A stretch of 64,000 bases of DNA. It comes from Bacteroidia bacterium Ga0077558 (GTDB lineage Bacteria; Bacteroidota; Bacteroidia; Chitinophagales; Chitinophagaceae). Of the stretch, positions 43,841-53,125 are shown one piece after another. Under the pieces are notes generated by a model that made no database searches, was not told where the DNA came from, and worked only from the letters and a program-made list of their open reading frames with translations. The DNA is taken from positions 1 through 64,000 of the forward strand of contig LNFJ01000039.1 in NCBI GenBank assembly GCA_001464625.1, given 5' to 3'. Numbering within the stretch: the stretch's first letter is position 1; every line of letters starts with the position of its first letter. Both the position numbers and the translations under genes were made by a program.

Positions 43841-46009
43841 ATGCTTTCACAACCATTACAATCAAAATTTATAATAAGTGGTGACCGTGAGGTGATCATT
43901 GAAACAGGCCGTTTGGCCCGCCAAGCCGATGGTTCAGTAACTGTTCGCCAGGGCAATTGTGTTATTCTTGCAACTGTTGTTGCAAATAAAGAACCGAAAG
44001 AAGGACAAAGCTTTTTCCCATTGTCAGTTGACTACCAGGAAAAGTTTGCTTCTGCAGGTCGTATTCCAGGGTCGTTCTTTAAAAGAGAAGCGAGACTGAA
44101 TGATTATGAAATTTTAACGAGCCGTCTTATAGACAGAGCTCTTCGTCCATTATTTCCGGAAGATTATTTGTGCGAAGTACAAGTGCTGGTTACATTGATC
44201 AGCAGCGATCCTGAAGTTATGCCTGATGCACTGGCTTGTTTAGCTGCATCTGCTGCATTAGCTGTTTCGGATATTCCGATCCAGGAAATTATTTCTGAAG
44301 TAAGAGTTGCCCGTATCAATGGTGAATATGTGATCAATCCCTTCCGCAGCGAATTAGCGAATGCTGATTTTGAATTTATTATTGCTGCTACCAACAAGAA
44401 CATTATGATGGTGGAAGGGGAAGGTAAAGAGTGCCAGGAAGAAGATTTGATCAAAGCAATCGAACTTGGCCATGAAGCAATCCGTGTGCAGGTAAAAGCA
44501 CAGGAAGAATTAAGAGCTTTGAAAGGCATTACAACAAAAAGAGATTACGCAAAGCCTTTACATAACGAAGAGCTGAGAGAGAAAGTAAATGCTTTTGGAA
44601 AAGAGAAAGTATATGCTGTAGCAAAAGGTGCTTTGGCAAAACATGACCGTTCAGACAAATTCAAAGAGATCCAGGAAGAATTGATGGAATACCTGCGGAA
44701 AGAATACATCAAAGAAGAAGGTGGAAGCTTGCCGGAAGATGTGAAAAAATGGGCTAAGACTTACTATGCCGATCTGCAATATGATGTGGTGAGAGATATG
44801 ATTTTGAACGATAAGGTTCGCTTGGATGGCCGTAAGCTGGATGAGGTTCGTGGATTGAATATGGAAGTGGATGTATTGCCTTCTCCGCATGGAGCAGCAT
44901 TATTTACAAGAGGTGAAACACAATCACTTACAACGGTTACTTTAGGAACTCCGTTAGATGCTACTTTATTGGAAAGTGCAGCGGTTTCTGACTATTCTAA
45001 ATTCTATTTGCACTATAATTTCCCACCATTTTCAACTGGTGAGGTGAAGATGATGAGAGGCGTTGGCCGTCGTGAAGTGGGTCATGGTAACCTGGCAATG
45101 CGTTCATTGAAAAAGATGATGCCGGGTGGAGATTTTCCCTACACCGTTCGTGTAGTAAGTGATATCCTTGAATCAAACGGTTCGTCATCTATGGCTACAG
45201 TTTGTGCAGGTTCACTTGCTTTAATGGATGCAGGTATTGCAATTCCTAAACATGTATCTGGTGTAGCCATGGGATTGATCAGCAAAGGCGACCAGTTCGC
45301 TGTATTGACTGATATCTTAGGTGATGAAGATCATTTGGGAGACATGGACTTTAAAGTAACCGGTACAAGAGATGGTATTTGCGGTGTGCAAATGGATATT
45401 AAAGTAGACGGACTTAGCATGGATGTAATGCGCAAAGCATTATCACAAGCTAAAGAAGGCCGCTTGCATATTTTGGATGCGATGTATGAAACTATACCTG
45501 CTGCAAGAGAAGATGTGAAACCTCATGCACCTAGAATGGTGAAGTTGTTTATCGATAAAGAATTCATCGGTGCAGTGATCGGACCAGGTGGTAAAGTGAT
45601 ACAGGAAATACAAAGAGAAACTGGTACAACCGTTAACCTGGAAGAGAAAAACAATATGGGTGAGATCAGCATCTTCGGTACGAAGAAAGAAGGTGTTGAC
45701 AAAGCAGTTTCCTGGATCAAGGGAATTACTGCGGTGCCTTCTGTAGGTGATGTGTATGAAGCGGTAGTAAAATCAATCATGCCGTTCGGTGCATTCGTAG
45801 AGTTTATGCCGGGTAAGCAAGGGTTGGTACACATTAGTGAAGTAAGCTGGAAGCGTTTGGAAACTCTGGAAGGATTAGTACATGAAGGTGATGTGATGAA
45901 AGTGAAATTGATTGGTACCGATCCTAAATCTGGTAAATTCAAATTGTCAAGAAAGATCTTGATGCCAAAACCGGATGGTCAGCAGCAAGGCCCGCCTCAA
46001 GGCAATTAA
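43841..46009 (+). CDS. pnp: Polyribonucleotide nucleotidyltransferase (PNPase)
   Basis: A 722-residue 3'-5' exoribonuclease of the RNA degradosome. Two RNase PH domains (FPLSVDYQEKFASAGRIPGS; LFTRGETQSLTTVTLGTP, FPPFSTGEVKMMRGVGRREV) flank an alpha-helical domain. Then come a KH domain (FIGAVIGPGGKVIQEIQR) and an S1 domain (GDVYEAVVKSIMPFGAFVEF, VHISEVSWKRLE). The C-terminus MPKPDGQQQGPPQGN is short and Gln/Pro-rich. Length is standard. A terminator follows. Confidence 0.97.
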   Translation: MLSQPLQSKFIISGDREVIIETGRLARQADGSVTVRQGNCVILATVVANKEPKEGQSFFPLSVDYQEKFASAGRIPGSFFKREARLNDYEILTSRLIDRALRPLFPEDYLCEVQVLVTLISSDPEVMPDALACLAASAALAVSDIPIQEIISEVRVARINGEYVINPFRSELANADFEFIIAATNKNIMMVEGEGKECQEEDLIKAIELGHEAIRVQVKAQEELRALKGITTKRDYAKPLHNEELREKVNAFGKEKVYAVAKGALAKHDRSDKFKEIQEELMEYLRKEYIKEEGGSLPEDVKKWAKTYYADLQYDVVRDMILNDKVRLDGRKLDEVRGLNMEVDVLPSPHGAALFTRGETQSLTTVTLGTPLDATLLESAAVSDYSKFYLHYNFPPFSTGEVKMMRGVGRREVGHGNLAMRSLKKMMPGGDFPYTVRVVSDILESNGSSSMATVCAGSLALMDAGIAIPKHVSGVAMGLISKGDQFAVLTDILGDEDHLGDMDFKVTGTRDGICGVQMDIKVDGLSMDVMRKALSQAKEGRLHILDAMYETIPAAREDVKPHAPRMVKLFIDKEFIGAVIGPGGKVIQEIQRETGTTVNLEEKNNMGEISIFGTKKEGVDKAVSWIKGITAVPSVGDVYEAVVKSIMPFGAFVEFMPGKQGLVHISEVSWKRLETLEGLVHEGDVMKVKLIGTDPKSGKFKLSRKILMPKPDGQQQGPPQGN

Positions 46010-46020
46010 ATAATAAAAAT

Positions 46021-46046
46021 AAAACCCTGAGCAATCAGGGTTTTTT
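46021..46046 (+). terminator. Terminator of pnp
   Basis: AAAACCCTGA (46021-46030) pairs with TCAGGGTTTT (46035-46044), GCAA loop, followed by more T. Confidence 0.85.
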
Positions 46047-46086
46047 GTTGGTGGTAACACTCCCTTGTAGAAAACCTGGAATAAGT

Positions 46087-46094
46087 TATTTTTG
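46087..46094 (+). promoter_or_regulatory. -7 promoter element with TTG 19 nt upstream (leaderless gene)
   Basis: TATTTTTG is an exact match, with TTG at 46065-46067. The GTG of the next gene begins 4 nt after it, at the expected transcription start. Confidence 0.6.
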
Positions 46095-46098
46095 AGTA

Positions 46099-46458
46099 GT
46101 GGAAGATTTAAAACAATTTAAAAATGAATTACAATATATCATTAACTCAAATGAACAACTTGGGCAAACAAATCTTGTTAAAGCAGCCCAAAATTTCCTT
46201 CGAGCAAATCTCCCTTCAGGTTCAGCAACTAAAGATGAAAACAAAGACCGGACAAAAGAAGAAAGGACATTAGCCGACTTTGCCGATTTACACTCTCTTT
46301 GGGTTAAAGAAGAATCACTTGGATTATATGTAACCGAAGGTGCCGAACAAAAGTTTTTTTCTGATAAAAGCAAAAAAGTAATAAAGCTTGCAGATGGTAT
46401 TATTATCATCCTTACCTGGGAATTATTCTTGAAGACCTTCATGATGAAAATGTACTAA
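46099..46458 (+). CDS. Small soluble protein, unknown
   Basis: A 119-residue protein without recognisable family. The N-terminal half is helical and charged (DLKQFKNELQYIINSNEQL, LVKAAQNFLRANLPSGS), the middle is acidic/basic (DENKDRTKEERTLADFADLH), and the C-terminus ends in a hydrophobic helix (LADGIIIILTWELFLKTF). It starts with GTG at the predicted transcription start. It lies 61 bp before prmA on the same strand. Confidence 0.6.
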   Translation: MEDLKQFKNELQYIINSNEQLGQTNLVKAAQNFLRANLPSGSATKDENKDRTKEERTLADFADLHSLWVKEESLGLYVTEGAEQKFFSDKSKKVIKLADGIIIILTWELFLKTFMMKMY

Positions 46459-46519
46459 CGAGTAAGGGAGTTTTGTTTTTTGTTGATACTGTCTTTTATA
46501 TAACGGATAATTTTTTTGA

Positions 46520-47338
46520 ATGACGAATAACCACATACAAATAGAATTTCAAAATATTCAGTTAGAGCAATCCGATTTATTAATGGCTCAATTAACCATG
46601 ATTGGCTTTGAAGGGTTTGAAGAGTCGGATAATAACCTGAAAGCATTTATACCTGCCAACGATTTTGATGAAGTTGCGGTGAACGAAATTGCTGATAGCC
46701 ACAATATTTCTTTCATTCAATCAATTATTGAAGAAACTAACTGGAACGCCGTTTGGGAATCCAACTTTGAACCAGTGTTGGTAGATGATTTTGTTTCTAT
46801 CCGTGCAGATTTTCATGAAGTGGCAACAGGAGTGGAACATGAAATTGTGATCACCCCCAAAATGAGTTTTGGCACCGGTCATCATGCTACCACATTTATG
46901 TTGATCCAGCAAATGAGGGAAATTGATTTCAAGAATAAAACTGTTTTTGATTTTGGTACCGGCACCGGGGTGCTGGCAATATTGGCAGAAAAATTAGGTG
47001 CGGCAGCAATTTACGCTGTTGATAACGATGAGTGGAGCATCTTAAATACAAAAGAAAATATTGAAAGAAATAATGCAGTAAAGGTTGTGTTAGAAAAAAT
47101 AGATGTAGTTAGTGATTCAGGGCAGTTCGATATTATTCTGGCCAACATCAACCGGAATGTAATTCTGGATAATTTTTTAGCATTGAAAAATAGCCTGTCT
47201 GTTGGTGGTACTTTATTACTTAGTGGCTTGCTGGAGGAGGATGAAAACGTAATTTCCACGAGGGCAACCGAACTTTCTCTCACATTAAATAAAAAAATAC
47301 TTCATAACAACTGGATAAGTCTAAGGTTCAGTCATTAA
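46520..47338 (+). CDS. prmA: Ribosomal protein L11 methyltransferase
   Basis: A 272-residue SAM-dependent enzyme that trimethylates ribosomal protein L11. Signature FGTGHHATTFMLIQQM, motif I VFDFGTGTGVLAILAEKLGA, YAVDNDEWSILNTKENIERN and the catalytic-site IILANINRNVILDNF are present. The N-terminal domain is short (first 100 residues), as in PrmA of Bacteroidetes. It uses a normal ATG at 46520. Confidence 0.92.
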   Translation: MTNNHIQIEFQNIQLEQSDLLMAQLTMIGFEGFEESDNNLKAFIPANDFDEVAVNEIADSHNISFIQSIIEETNWNAVWESNFEPVLVDDFVSIRADFHEVATGVEHEIVITPKMSFGTGHHATTFMLIQQMREIDFKNKTVFDFGTGTGVLAILAEKLGAAAIYAVDNDEWSILNTKENIERNNAVKVVLEKIDVVSDSGQFDIILANINRNVILDNFLALKNSLSVGGTLLLSGLLEEDENVISTRATELSLTLNKKILHNNWISLRFSH

Positions 47339-47387
47339 GGCATTGTTATTGGGTTATTAAATTAATGTTACACTTCTCATTTTTGCT

Positions 47388-47395
47388 TATTTTTG
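47388..47395 (+). promoter_or_regulatory. -7 promoter element of plsY
   Basis: TATTTTTG is an exact TAnnTTTG match, 21 nt before ATG 47417. Confidence 0.6.
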
Positions 47396-47416
47396 CAATC
47401 CGGTTAGCAGCGAACT

Positions 47417-48085
47417 ATGAATGAACTTTTATTAATTCTTTTGGCTTATTTGATTGGCAGCATCCCAACATCTGTTTGGGTTAGCAAACAATTCTTCGAC
47501 ATTGACATCCGTGACTATGGAAGTGGAAATGCCGGAGCTACCAATACCTACCGAGTGCTGGGTCCCAAATGGGGAACATTCGTTATGGTAGTGGACATGG
47601 TCAAAGGAATCATTGCCGTAAAACTGGCATTACTTCTTCCTGAATATGCGGATAGTGAAGTCAATCTTCAAAACCTTCAAACAGGTTTAGGATTGGCAGC
47701 AGTGGTGGGACACATATTTCCTATTTGGGCTGATTTTAGAGGTGGTAAAGGCATTGCAACCTTGTTTGGATTGGTATTAGGTATCTCTCCCTGGACAGCA
47801 CTTAGTTGTGTAGCAATTTTCACAGTAGTGTTATATCTTACCCGCTTTGTATCGCTCAGCTCCATATTAGCCAGTATAGCTTTTCCTTTTTTTATACTGG
47901 TGATATTTAATGTTGAAAATCCTATCTATCGAACATTTGCTATTGCAGTTGCATTAATGGTATTGCTAACGCATCAAAAGAATATTGGTCGTTTACTCAA
48001 AGGAAACGAAAGTAAAGTGCCTATTCTTAAAGGCCGGGACCGACGCAGGCAACGTCGCCGGGAGTCGTCCGGCCGGCAGGATTAA
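47417..48085 (+). CDS. plsY: Acyl-phosphate glycerol-3-phosphate acyltransferase
   Basis: A 222-residue membrane enzyme that adds the first acyl chain to glycerol-3-phosphate using acyl-phosphate. Three conserved motifs are seen: YGSGNAGATNTYRVLG, GHIFPIWADFRGGKGIA and the C-terminal THQKNIGRLLKGNE. Five hydrophobic segments fit the family. The basic tail DRRRQRRRESSGRQD is longer than usual. Confidence 0.95.
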   Translation: MNELLLILLAYLIGSIPTSVWVSKQFFDIDIRDYGSGNAGATNTYRVLGPKWGTFVMVVDMVKGIIAVKLALLLPEYADSEVNLQNLQTGLGLAAVVGHIFPIWADFRGGKGIATLFGLVLGISPWTALSCVAIFTVVLYLTRFVSLSSILASIAFPFFILVIFNVENPIYRTFAIAVALMVLLTHQKNIGRLLKGNESKVPILKGRDRRRQRRRESSGRQD

Positions 48086-48177
48086 CTTACACTAGAAAAT
48101 TGTACCTTACTGATAGAAAACTATTGGCTTATCCAACTTTGGTACAATGATTGGCATCTACATAAAAAATTACTAAA

Positions 48178-48990
48178 ATGATACAAAAAATCACCTCGGT
48201 TTTTATTTTGGCAGCATTCCTCGTAGCCTGTTCAAAAAATGCATTAACGGGTAAAAATCAGCTTACATTATTGCCAGAAGGCGAATTGCAAACAATGGCA
48301 ACACAAGAATATCAGACATTTCTTTCTACCAATAAAGTAGTAGCCACCAGTGGTAACAGGGATGCAGAGATGGTGAAAAGAGTAGGGCAGCGTATTACCA
48401 AAGCAGTTGAAACCTACTATGCAGATAAAGGATTGACAGAAAAATTAAACGGATTTAAATGGGAATATAACCTGGTGAATGATCCAGCCGTTAATGCATG
48501 GTGTATGCCAGGTGGAAAAATTGTTGTGTACACAGGTATACTTCCTGTTACACAAAATGAAGCGGCATTAGCAGCAGTAATGGGACATGAAGTATCGCAT
48601 GCATTATTGCAGCACGGTAATCAACGTATGAGCCAGGGATTGTTGCAACAATTAGGAGGTGTAGCATTGTCTGTTGCGGTAGCAAACAAACCTGCTGAAA
48701 CACAAAATTTGTTTTTAGGAGCTTATGGTGTTGGTTCCAATGTAGCGGTATTACTTCCTTTTTCCCGCAAGCATGAGTTAGAAGCCGATCGCTATGGATT
48801 AATATGGACTGCAATGGCTGGCTATAATCCACAGGAAGCAATTGGTCTTTGGGAAAGAATGGAGAAGCTTAGCAATGGACAAAAACCACCAGAATTTATG
48901 AGTACTCACCCTGCAGAAGGCCGCAGAATCGACCAATTAAATAAATATATGCCGGAAGCAATGACCTATTATAAGCCGGTTGGCAAATAA
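48178..48990 (+). CDS. M48-family metallopeptidase lipoprotein
   Basis: A 270-residue protein with lipoprotein signal (MIQKITSVFILAAFLVACSK, Cys near 18) and a Zn-protease core. HEVSH (zinc and catalytic Glu) sits near residue 140 after ALAAVMG, and HELEADRYG supplies the third ligand. The pattern fits the M48C (BepA/Oma1-like) class, which degrades or helps fold outer-membrane proteins at the periplasmic face. Length is typical for a single-domain form without TPR repeats. It lies downstream of plsY by 92 bp; a terminator follows. Confidence 0.9.
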   Translation: MIQKITSVFILAAFLVACSKNALTGKNQLTLLPEGELQTMATQEYQTFLSTNKVVATSGNRDAEMVKRVGQRITKAVETYYADKGLTEKLNGFKWEYNLVNDPAVNAWCMPGGKIVVYTGILPVTQNEAALAAVMGHEVSHALLQHGNQRMSQGLLQQLGGVALSVAVANKPAETQNLFLGAYGVGSNVAVLLPFSRKHELEADRYGLIWTAMAGYNPQEAIGLWERMEKLSNGQKPPEFMSTHPAEGRRIDQLNKYMPEAMTYYKPVGK

Positions 48991-49007
48991 TTTCTTGATT
49001 CAGATGA

Positions 49008-49044
49008 AAAAATCCCGTTCAAATAAAAGCTGAACGGGATTTTT
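49008..49044 (+). terminator. Terminator of the M48 lipoprotein gene
   Basis: AAAAATCCCGTTCA (49008-49021) pairs with TGAACGGGATTTTT (49031-49044). Confidence 0.85.
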
Positions 49045-49078
49045 GTTCAATAAAGGTTTCAACTCCCCATATTTTGTT

Positions 49079-49086
49079 TACCTTTG
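49079..49086 (+). promoter_or_regulatory. -7 promoter element of the DUF3052-like gene
   Basis: TACCTTTG is an exact TAnnTTTG match; it predicts a leader of about 75 nt before ATG 49165, long for this genome. Confidence 0.5.
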
Positions 49087-49164
49087 CAGTCCCCGCTTTT
49101 GAGAACGTTGTCAGTATATCACGAACCAAAGCTGACAAGAACCTTTTAAATTAGTTTCATAAGT

Positions 49165-49611
49165 ATGTCACAAACTGTTTTTGAAAAGTTAGAACTGGCA
49201 GACGAAAAGAATCTCTTAATTCAGGGTTTGCCCTCTTCCATCGAAAAGCAATTCAACAAATTGTCATTTTGTAAAAACATGACGCCGTTATTAAAAACAC
49301 GGAAGATTGATTTTGCATTGGTATTTGCCGTAAGCGAAAACCAATTGAATGGTATTTTGAAAGATGTTATGCCGTCGTTGAAAGATGGTTCAAAATTCTG
49401 GGTAGCTTATCCAAAATCCACCTCCAAAATTGTTACGGATCTGAATCGTGACCGTAGCTGGAACCGCCTTACCGATGAAGGATACGAAAGTATCAACCGG
49501 GTAGAACTGGATCATGTGTGGAGTGCCATGCGATTTGAAAAAGGCGAAACAGTCCGGGGCGAAGAAGTTCCGCATACAAGGAAAAGGGAAGCTGCTCCAT
49601 TAGCTGATTAA
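49165..49611 (+). CDS. DUF3052-like conserved protein
   Basis: A 148-residue soluble protein. Features: LIQGLPSSIEKQFNKLSFCK, FAVSENQLNGILKDVMPSLK, then the most conserved part KFWVAYPKSTSKIVTDLNRD and SWNRLTDEGYESINRVELDH followed by VWSAMRFEK. The W-x-YPK and DHVWSAMRF blocks recall DUF3052, seen beside thioredoxin and peroxiredoxin genes elsewhere; none are near here. Function unknown. It is monocistronic with a terminator. Confidence 0.6.
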   Translation: MSQTVFEKLELADEKNLLIQGLPSSIEKQFNKLSFCKNMTPLLKTRKIDFALVFAVSENQLNGILKDVMPSLKDGSKFWVAYPKSTSKIVTDLNRDRSWNRLTDEGYESINRVELDHVWSAMRFEKGETVRGEEVPHTRKREAAPLAD

Positions 49612-49637
49612 GGCCGGTATTACCCCAAAAAGTATTT

Positions 49638-49669
49638 AGGTTTGTTGCGTTAAGCAACAAACCTTTTTT
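49638..49669 (+). terminator. Terminator after the DUF3052-like gene
   Basis: AGGTTTGTTGC (49638-49648) pairs with GCAACAAACCT (49654-49664), then TTTTT. The remaining 160 bp before the next gene show nothing clear. Confidence 0.85.
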
Positions 49670-49833
49670 ATTGCATTATTTCAAAAATGCAATACCGAAT
49701 CAGTGGGGCTATGGGCCTCGAAATAATTTTTAGTCATTTTTTCGGAGCGTTGACTTTTTTTGTTACTTTTTTGTGTTAAGACAAAAAATTAAAAGCTTCA
49801 TTTTAAGCGTAGTATTTAAATAATGGATATCAT

Positions 49834-50355
49834 ATGTCACTCCTCAACGTAGAAATAAAAGCCCGATGCAATAACGCATCTTCTATCCGAAAATATTTAC
49901 TCGACAACAATGCCAACTTTAAAGGAGTAGATGAACAAACAGATACTTATTTTAATGTGCAACACGGACGTTTAAAACTCCGGGAAGGAAATATAGAAAA
50001 CAACCTCATCTTCTACGAACGAACAAACCAGGCAGGACCCAAGAACTCACATTTCAATTTAGTAAAAGTAGAAGATGCCAAAGGATTGAAAGAAGCCTTA
50101 CAAAAATCAATCGGTATAAAAGTGGTTGTACAGAAGCGAAGAGAAATTTATTATATCGCCAATGTAAAATTTCATATTGATGAAGTACCCGGCTTAGGCT
50201 CATTTGTAGAAATTGAAGCAGGAAATGTATTGGCTGATTTATCGCAGCAGCAATTAAATGAGCAATGCAATTTTTACCTGCAAGAATTTAGAATCAACGA
50301 AGAAGATTTAATGGAAGTGTCGTACAGTGATATGTTGTTGGCAGAAATAAAATAA
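49834..50355 (+). CDS. CYTH-domain protein (class IV adenylate cyclase-like)
   Basis: A 173-residue protein of the CYTH superfamily, which binds triphosphates in a tunnel of beta-strands. The N-terminal ExExK motif appears as NVEIKAR, with the first Glu replaced by Asn. Then [48 protein letters not shown] follow in CyaB order. Related proteins are adenylate cyclases, thiamine triphosphatases or inorganic triphosphatases; which one cannot be decided here. It lies 16 bp before the Uma2 gene. Confidence 0.85.
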   Translation: MSLLNVEIKARCNNASSIRKYLLDNNANFKGVDEQTDTYFNVQHGRLKLREGNIENNLIFYERTNQAGPKNSHFNLVKVEDAKGLKEALQKSIGIKVVVQKRREIYYIANVKFHIDEVPGLGSFVEIEAGNVLADLSQQQLNEQCNFYLQEFRINEEDLMEVSYSDMLLAEIK

Positions 50356-50371
50356 AGAAGTAAATTTAAGT

Positions 50372-51004
50372 ATGCGAAATGAAGTGAGAGAACCCGCAGT
50401 TGCGTATGGCAAAAGCAAATTCACTGAGGAAGAATATCTTCAGATGGAAAGACTTGCTACTGAAAGGCATGAATATTATAAAGGTGAAATATTTGCAATG
50501 CATGGTTTCGGTGACTTATTAGCCATGTCTGGTGCTGCAGAAAACCACAATGAAATCTTCTCAAATCTATTCACTTCAATCGGTTCTCAGCTAAAAGGGA
50601 AAAAATGCAGGCCGTATGGTCCGGATATGCGATTGTATGTGGCAGAAAATACTTTGTACACTTATCCTGATATTTCTATTTATTGCAAAGACCCGGTAGA
50701 CAGAGAAAAGAGCGATGACATTGCTGAAAATCCTACTGTAATTATTGAAATACTTTCACCTTCTACCCGCAACTACGACATGGGTGGTAAGTTTGATCTG
50801 TACAGAGATATTTCAACATTGAAAGAATATATATTGGTGGATTCAGAAGCAGTAAAAGCATATGCTTTTAGAATAAACGAAACCGGTCACTGGGAGTTAG
50901 AAGAATACAAAAGGGCAGAAGATACACTGGAAATAAAAGTTCTTCAACTATCTATCCCACTTACAGAAATTTACGAGGGAACTAAATTGATCACTACCGG
51001 ATAA
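50372..51004 (+). CDS. Uma2-family (DUF820) putative endonuclease
   Basis: A 210-residue protein with the PD-(D/E)xK fold of Uma2: the start [20 protein letters not shown], then [20 protein letters not shown] (catalytic Asp), [20 protein letters not shown] (Glu and the family hallmark ILSPST) and [19 protein letters not shown]. The family is common in accessory genomes and its nuclease role is unproven. It overlaps dnaG tail-to-tail by 11 bp, the usual result of a tight convergent arrangement. Confidence 0.88.
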   Translation: MRNEVREPAVAYGKSKFTEEEYLQMERLATERHEYYKGEIFAMHGFGDLLAMSGAAENHNEIFSNLFTSIGSQLKGKKCRPYGPDMRLYVAENTLYTYPDISIYCKDPVDREKSDDIAENPTVIIEILSPSTRNYDMGGKFDLYRDISTLKEYILVDSEAVKAYAFRINETGHWELEEYKRAEDTLEIKVLQLSIPLTEIYEGTKLITTG

Positions 51005-53027
51005 TCACCGCACCCATCTTCTTCGTCAACTCCATTTCCATTTGCTTTAAATGCTCATGTGTCTGGTGCAGCATATTATATTCATCAGGAGTGTGCTGCT
51101 TTTCCATATCTAACTGATTTTCCAGCAGCATCCGTTTTATTTTACGCAGCTTCAAATAATTCACGGCTGATTCAACTTCAATATTGGTTTTATCTTCTCC
51201 CATTTTCAGGAAGCTCATTAAATGGTCGTCATTATCCCGGGCCAGTGTTTTAATAAAATCTTCATAGGGCTGCTCAAAAAGTTTTTTCTGGTAGCCGTCG
51301 GATTGGCTGTATTCTTTTTTCCAATGATCACTTTCTTCATAGGGAAAGTTGAGCAGCGACACAGCCAAAGCACTCAGCTTGGTATCCGGGTGATGAATAA
51401 AATAACTTCTCGTAGCAGTAGCAGGACTATTTTGTAACAACTCTTTAAAAGCAGCGATCAATCGTATCACATCTTTATTATCGATCAAACTTTCATCCAC
51501 CATTTCTTCTAAAATGTAATTGCCAACCAGTTTGTCATCATCATATTTTTTTATGCCGTACTCCAATAGAATTCTTGCTACTTCCCGTTCCTGCAACTCA
51601 TCTTTAAATAATAAGTTGAAAGTAGCATCATCATAATTGGTTTCTTCCGCCTGCTTTGCATTCTCTTCTAGTTGCTTTGCATCATTGAAAGAATCTTTCC
51701 GTTCCTGTGTAGCAATCCGGTCCCGGATAAATTTATTAACCAATGCATGTAAGCCACCTTCTTCAATCCGCAAAATCTCTGAACATTGCTTGATATAATC
51801 CTGCTGCTTGGTAAAATCTTCTACTTTGTTGATCTTGGAAATGGTTTCTGCCATCTTGTTCACCACTTCCGATTTCTTTACGGAATCAGTACCCGCATCT
51901 TTCAACGCCACTTCTAACTGAAAAAGAATAAAATCTTTTTTATTCGCCTGCACAAAATCCCGGAAAGCAGATACACCCACTTTGTTTACATAACTATCCG
52001 GGTCTTCTTTATCCGGTATCAACACCAGTTTTACATTCAGCCCTTCTTCCAATGCAAGGTCCAATCCCCGCAAGGCGGCTTTTATTCCCGCTGCATCCCC
52101 ATCATAAATAATCGTAAGATTGTTGGTGTATTTTTTTACCAGTCGTAATTGATCCGGCGTCAATGATGTACCACCACTTGCCACTACATTTTCAATACCC
52201 GCCTGGTGTAGGGATACAACATCGGTATAACCTTCAACCAATAAACATTCATCGGCTTTATCAATTGCTTGTCTTGCCTGGTAAGAACCATAGAGAATTT
52301 TACTCTTAATGTAAATTTCATTCTCCGGTGTATTGATATACTTGGGTGCTTTATCGTTGCTCTTTAAAATTCTTGCACCAAAGCCCAGCACTTTGCCACT
52401 GTGATTGTGTACCGGGAAAATGATCCGGCCCCTGTAATTATCCATCAACTGATCATTACGGTTAGCCACCAAACCAGATTTGATCAATATTTCAGCAGTG
52501 TATTGTTTCGCCAACGCTTCTTTGGTAAAGGCGTCTCTTTGTTCCGGCGAATAACCGAGTTGAAATTTCTTAATGATCTCTTCTCTAAAACCTCTTTCCT
52601 TTAAATAGCTTAAACCAATATCCTGTCCTTCTTCTGTTTCAAACAATGTTTTAGAAAAAAATTGCTGCGCAAAAGCATTCACGATGTACAGGCTTTCAGC
52701 CACCTGCATTTGCTGCCGCTGTTCATCATTCTGAAAAGTTTCTTCGATCTCAATACCATACCGGCCGGCAAGCCATTTCAGCGCATCTACATAACTATAC
52801 TTTTCATGCTCCATGATGAAGCTGATGGTATTGCCGGCCTTACCGCAACCAAAACACTTGTATAATTCCTTGCTGGGAGAAACGGTAAACGACGGCGTCT
52901 TTTCATTATGAAAAGGGCAGAGGCCCAGGTAGTTACTGCCTCTTTTCTTCAGCTTCACAAAACTGCCCACCACATCCAATATATCAAGGCGGCCCAGTAT
53001 CTGTTGTATCGTATTTTGCGAGATCAT
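50994..53027 (-). CDS. dnaG: DNA primase
   Basis: A 677-residue primase that makes RNA primers. N-terminal zinc-binding domain: [17 protein letters not shown] and [11 protein letters not shown] (Cys-His-Cys-Cys). The RNA-polymerase domain contains the TOPRIM motif ([37 protein letters not shown]). The C-terminal helicase-binding region is helical. I chose ATG 53027 ([12 protein letters not shown]), not the TTG four codons upstream. Length is typical. It is convergent with Uma2 and divergent from the secreted protein gene. Confidence 0.96.
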   Translation of the reverse strand: MISQNTIQQILGRLDILDVVGSFVKLKKRGSNYLGLCPFHNEKTPSFTVSPSKELYKCFGCGKAGNTISFIMEHEKYSYVDALKWLAGRYGIEIEETFQNDEQRQQMQVAESLYIVNAFAQQFFSKTLFETEEGQDIGLSYLKERGFREEIIKKFQLGYSPEQRDAFTKEALAKQYTAEILIKSGLVANRNDQLMDNYRGRIIFPVHNHSGKVLGFGARILKSNDKAPKYINTPENEIYIKSKILYGSYQARQAIDKADECLLVEGYTDVVSLHQAGIENVVASGGTSLTPDQLRLVKKYTNNLTIIYDGDAAGIKAALRGLDLALEEGLNVKLVLIPDKEDPDSYVNKVGVSAFRDFVQANKKDFILFQLEVALKDAGTDSVKKSEVVNKMAETISKINKVEDFTKQQDYIKQCSEILRIEEGGLHALVNKFIRDRIATQERKDSFNDAKQLEENAKQAEETNYDDATFNLLFKDELQEREVARILLEYGIKKYDDDKLVGNYILEEMVDESLIDNKDVIRLIAAFKELLQNSPATATRSYFIHHPDTKLSALAVSLLNFPYEESDHWKKEYSQSDGYQKKLFEQPYEDFIKTLARDNDDHLMSFLKMGEDKTNIEVESAVNYLKLRKIKRMLLENQLDMEKQHTPDEYNMLHQTHEHLKQMEMELTKKMGAVIIR

Positions 53028-53125
53028 TCGGGCGGGCAAGTTATCGAAATAAGTGCAGGGAGCGGAATTCCCGATGCCATTTTGTAAGGAAATCCGTACA
53101 TTTAGTTACTACCAAAACCTTAACT

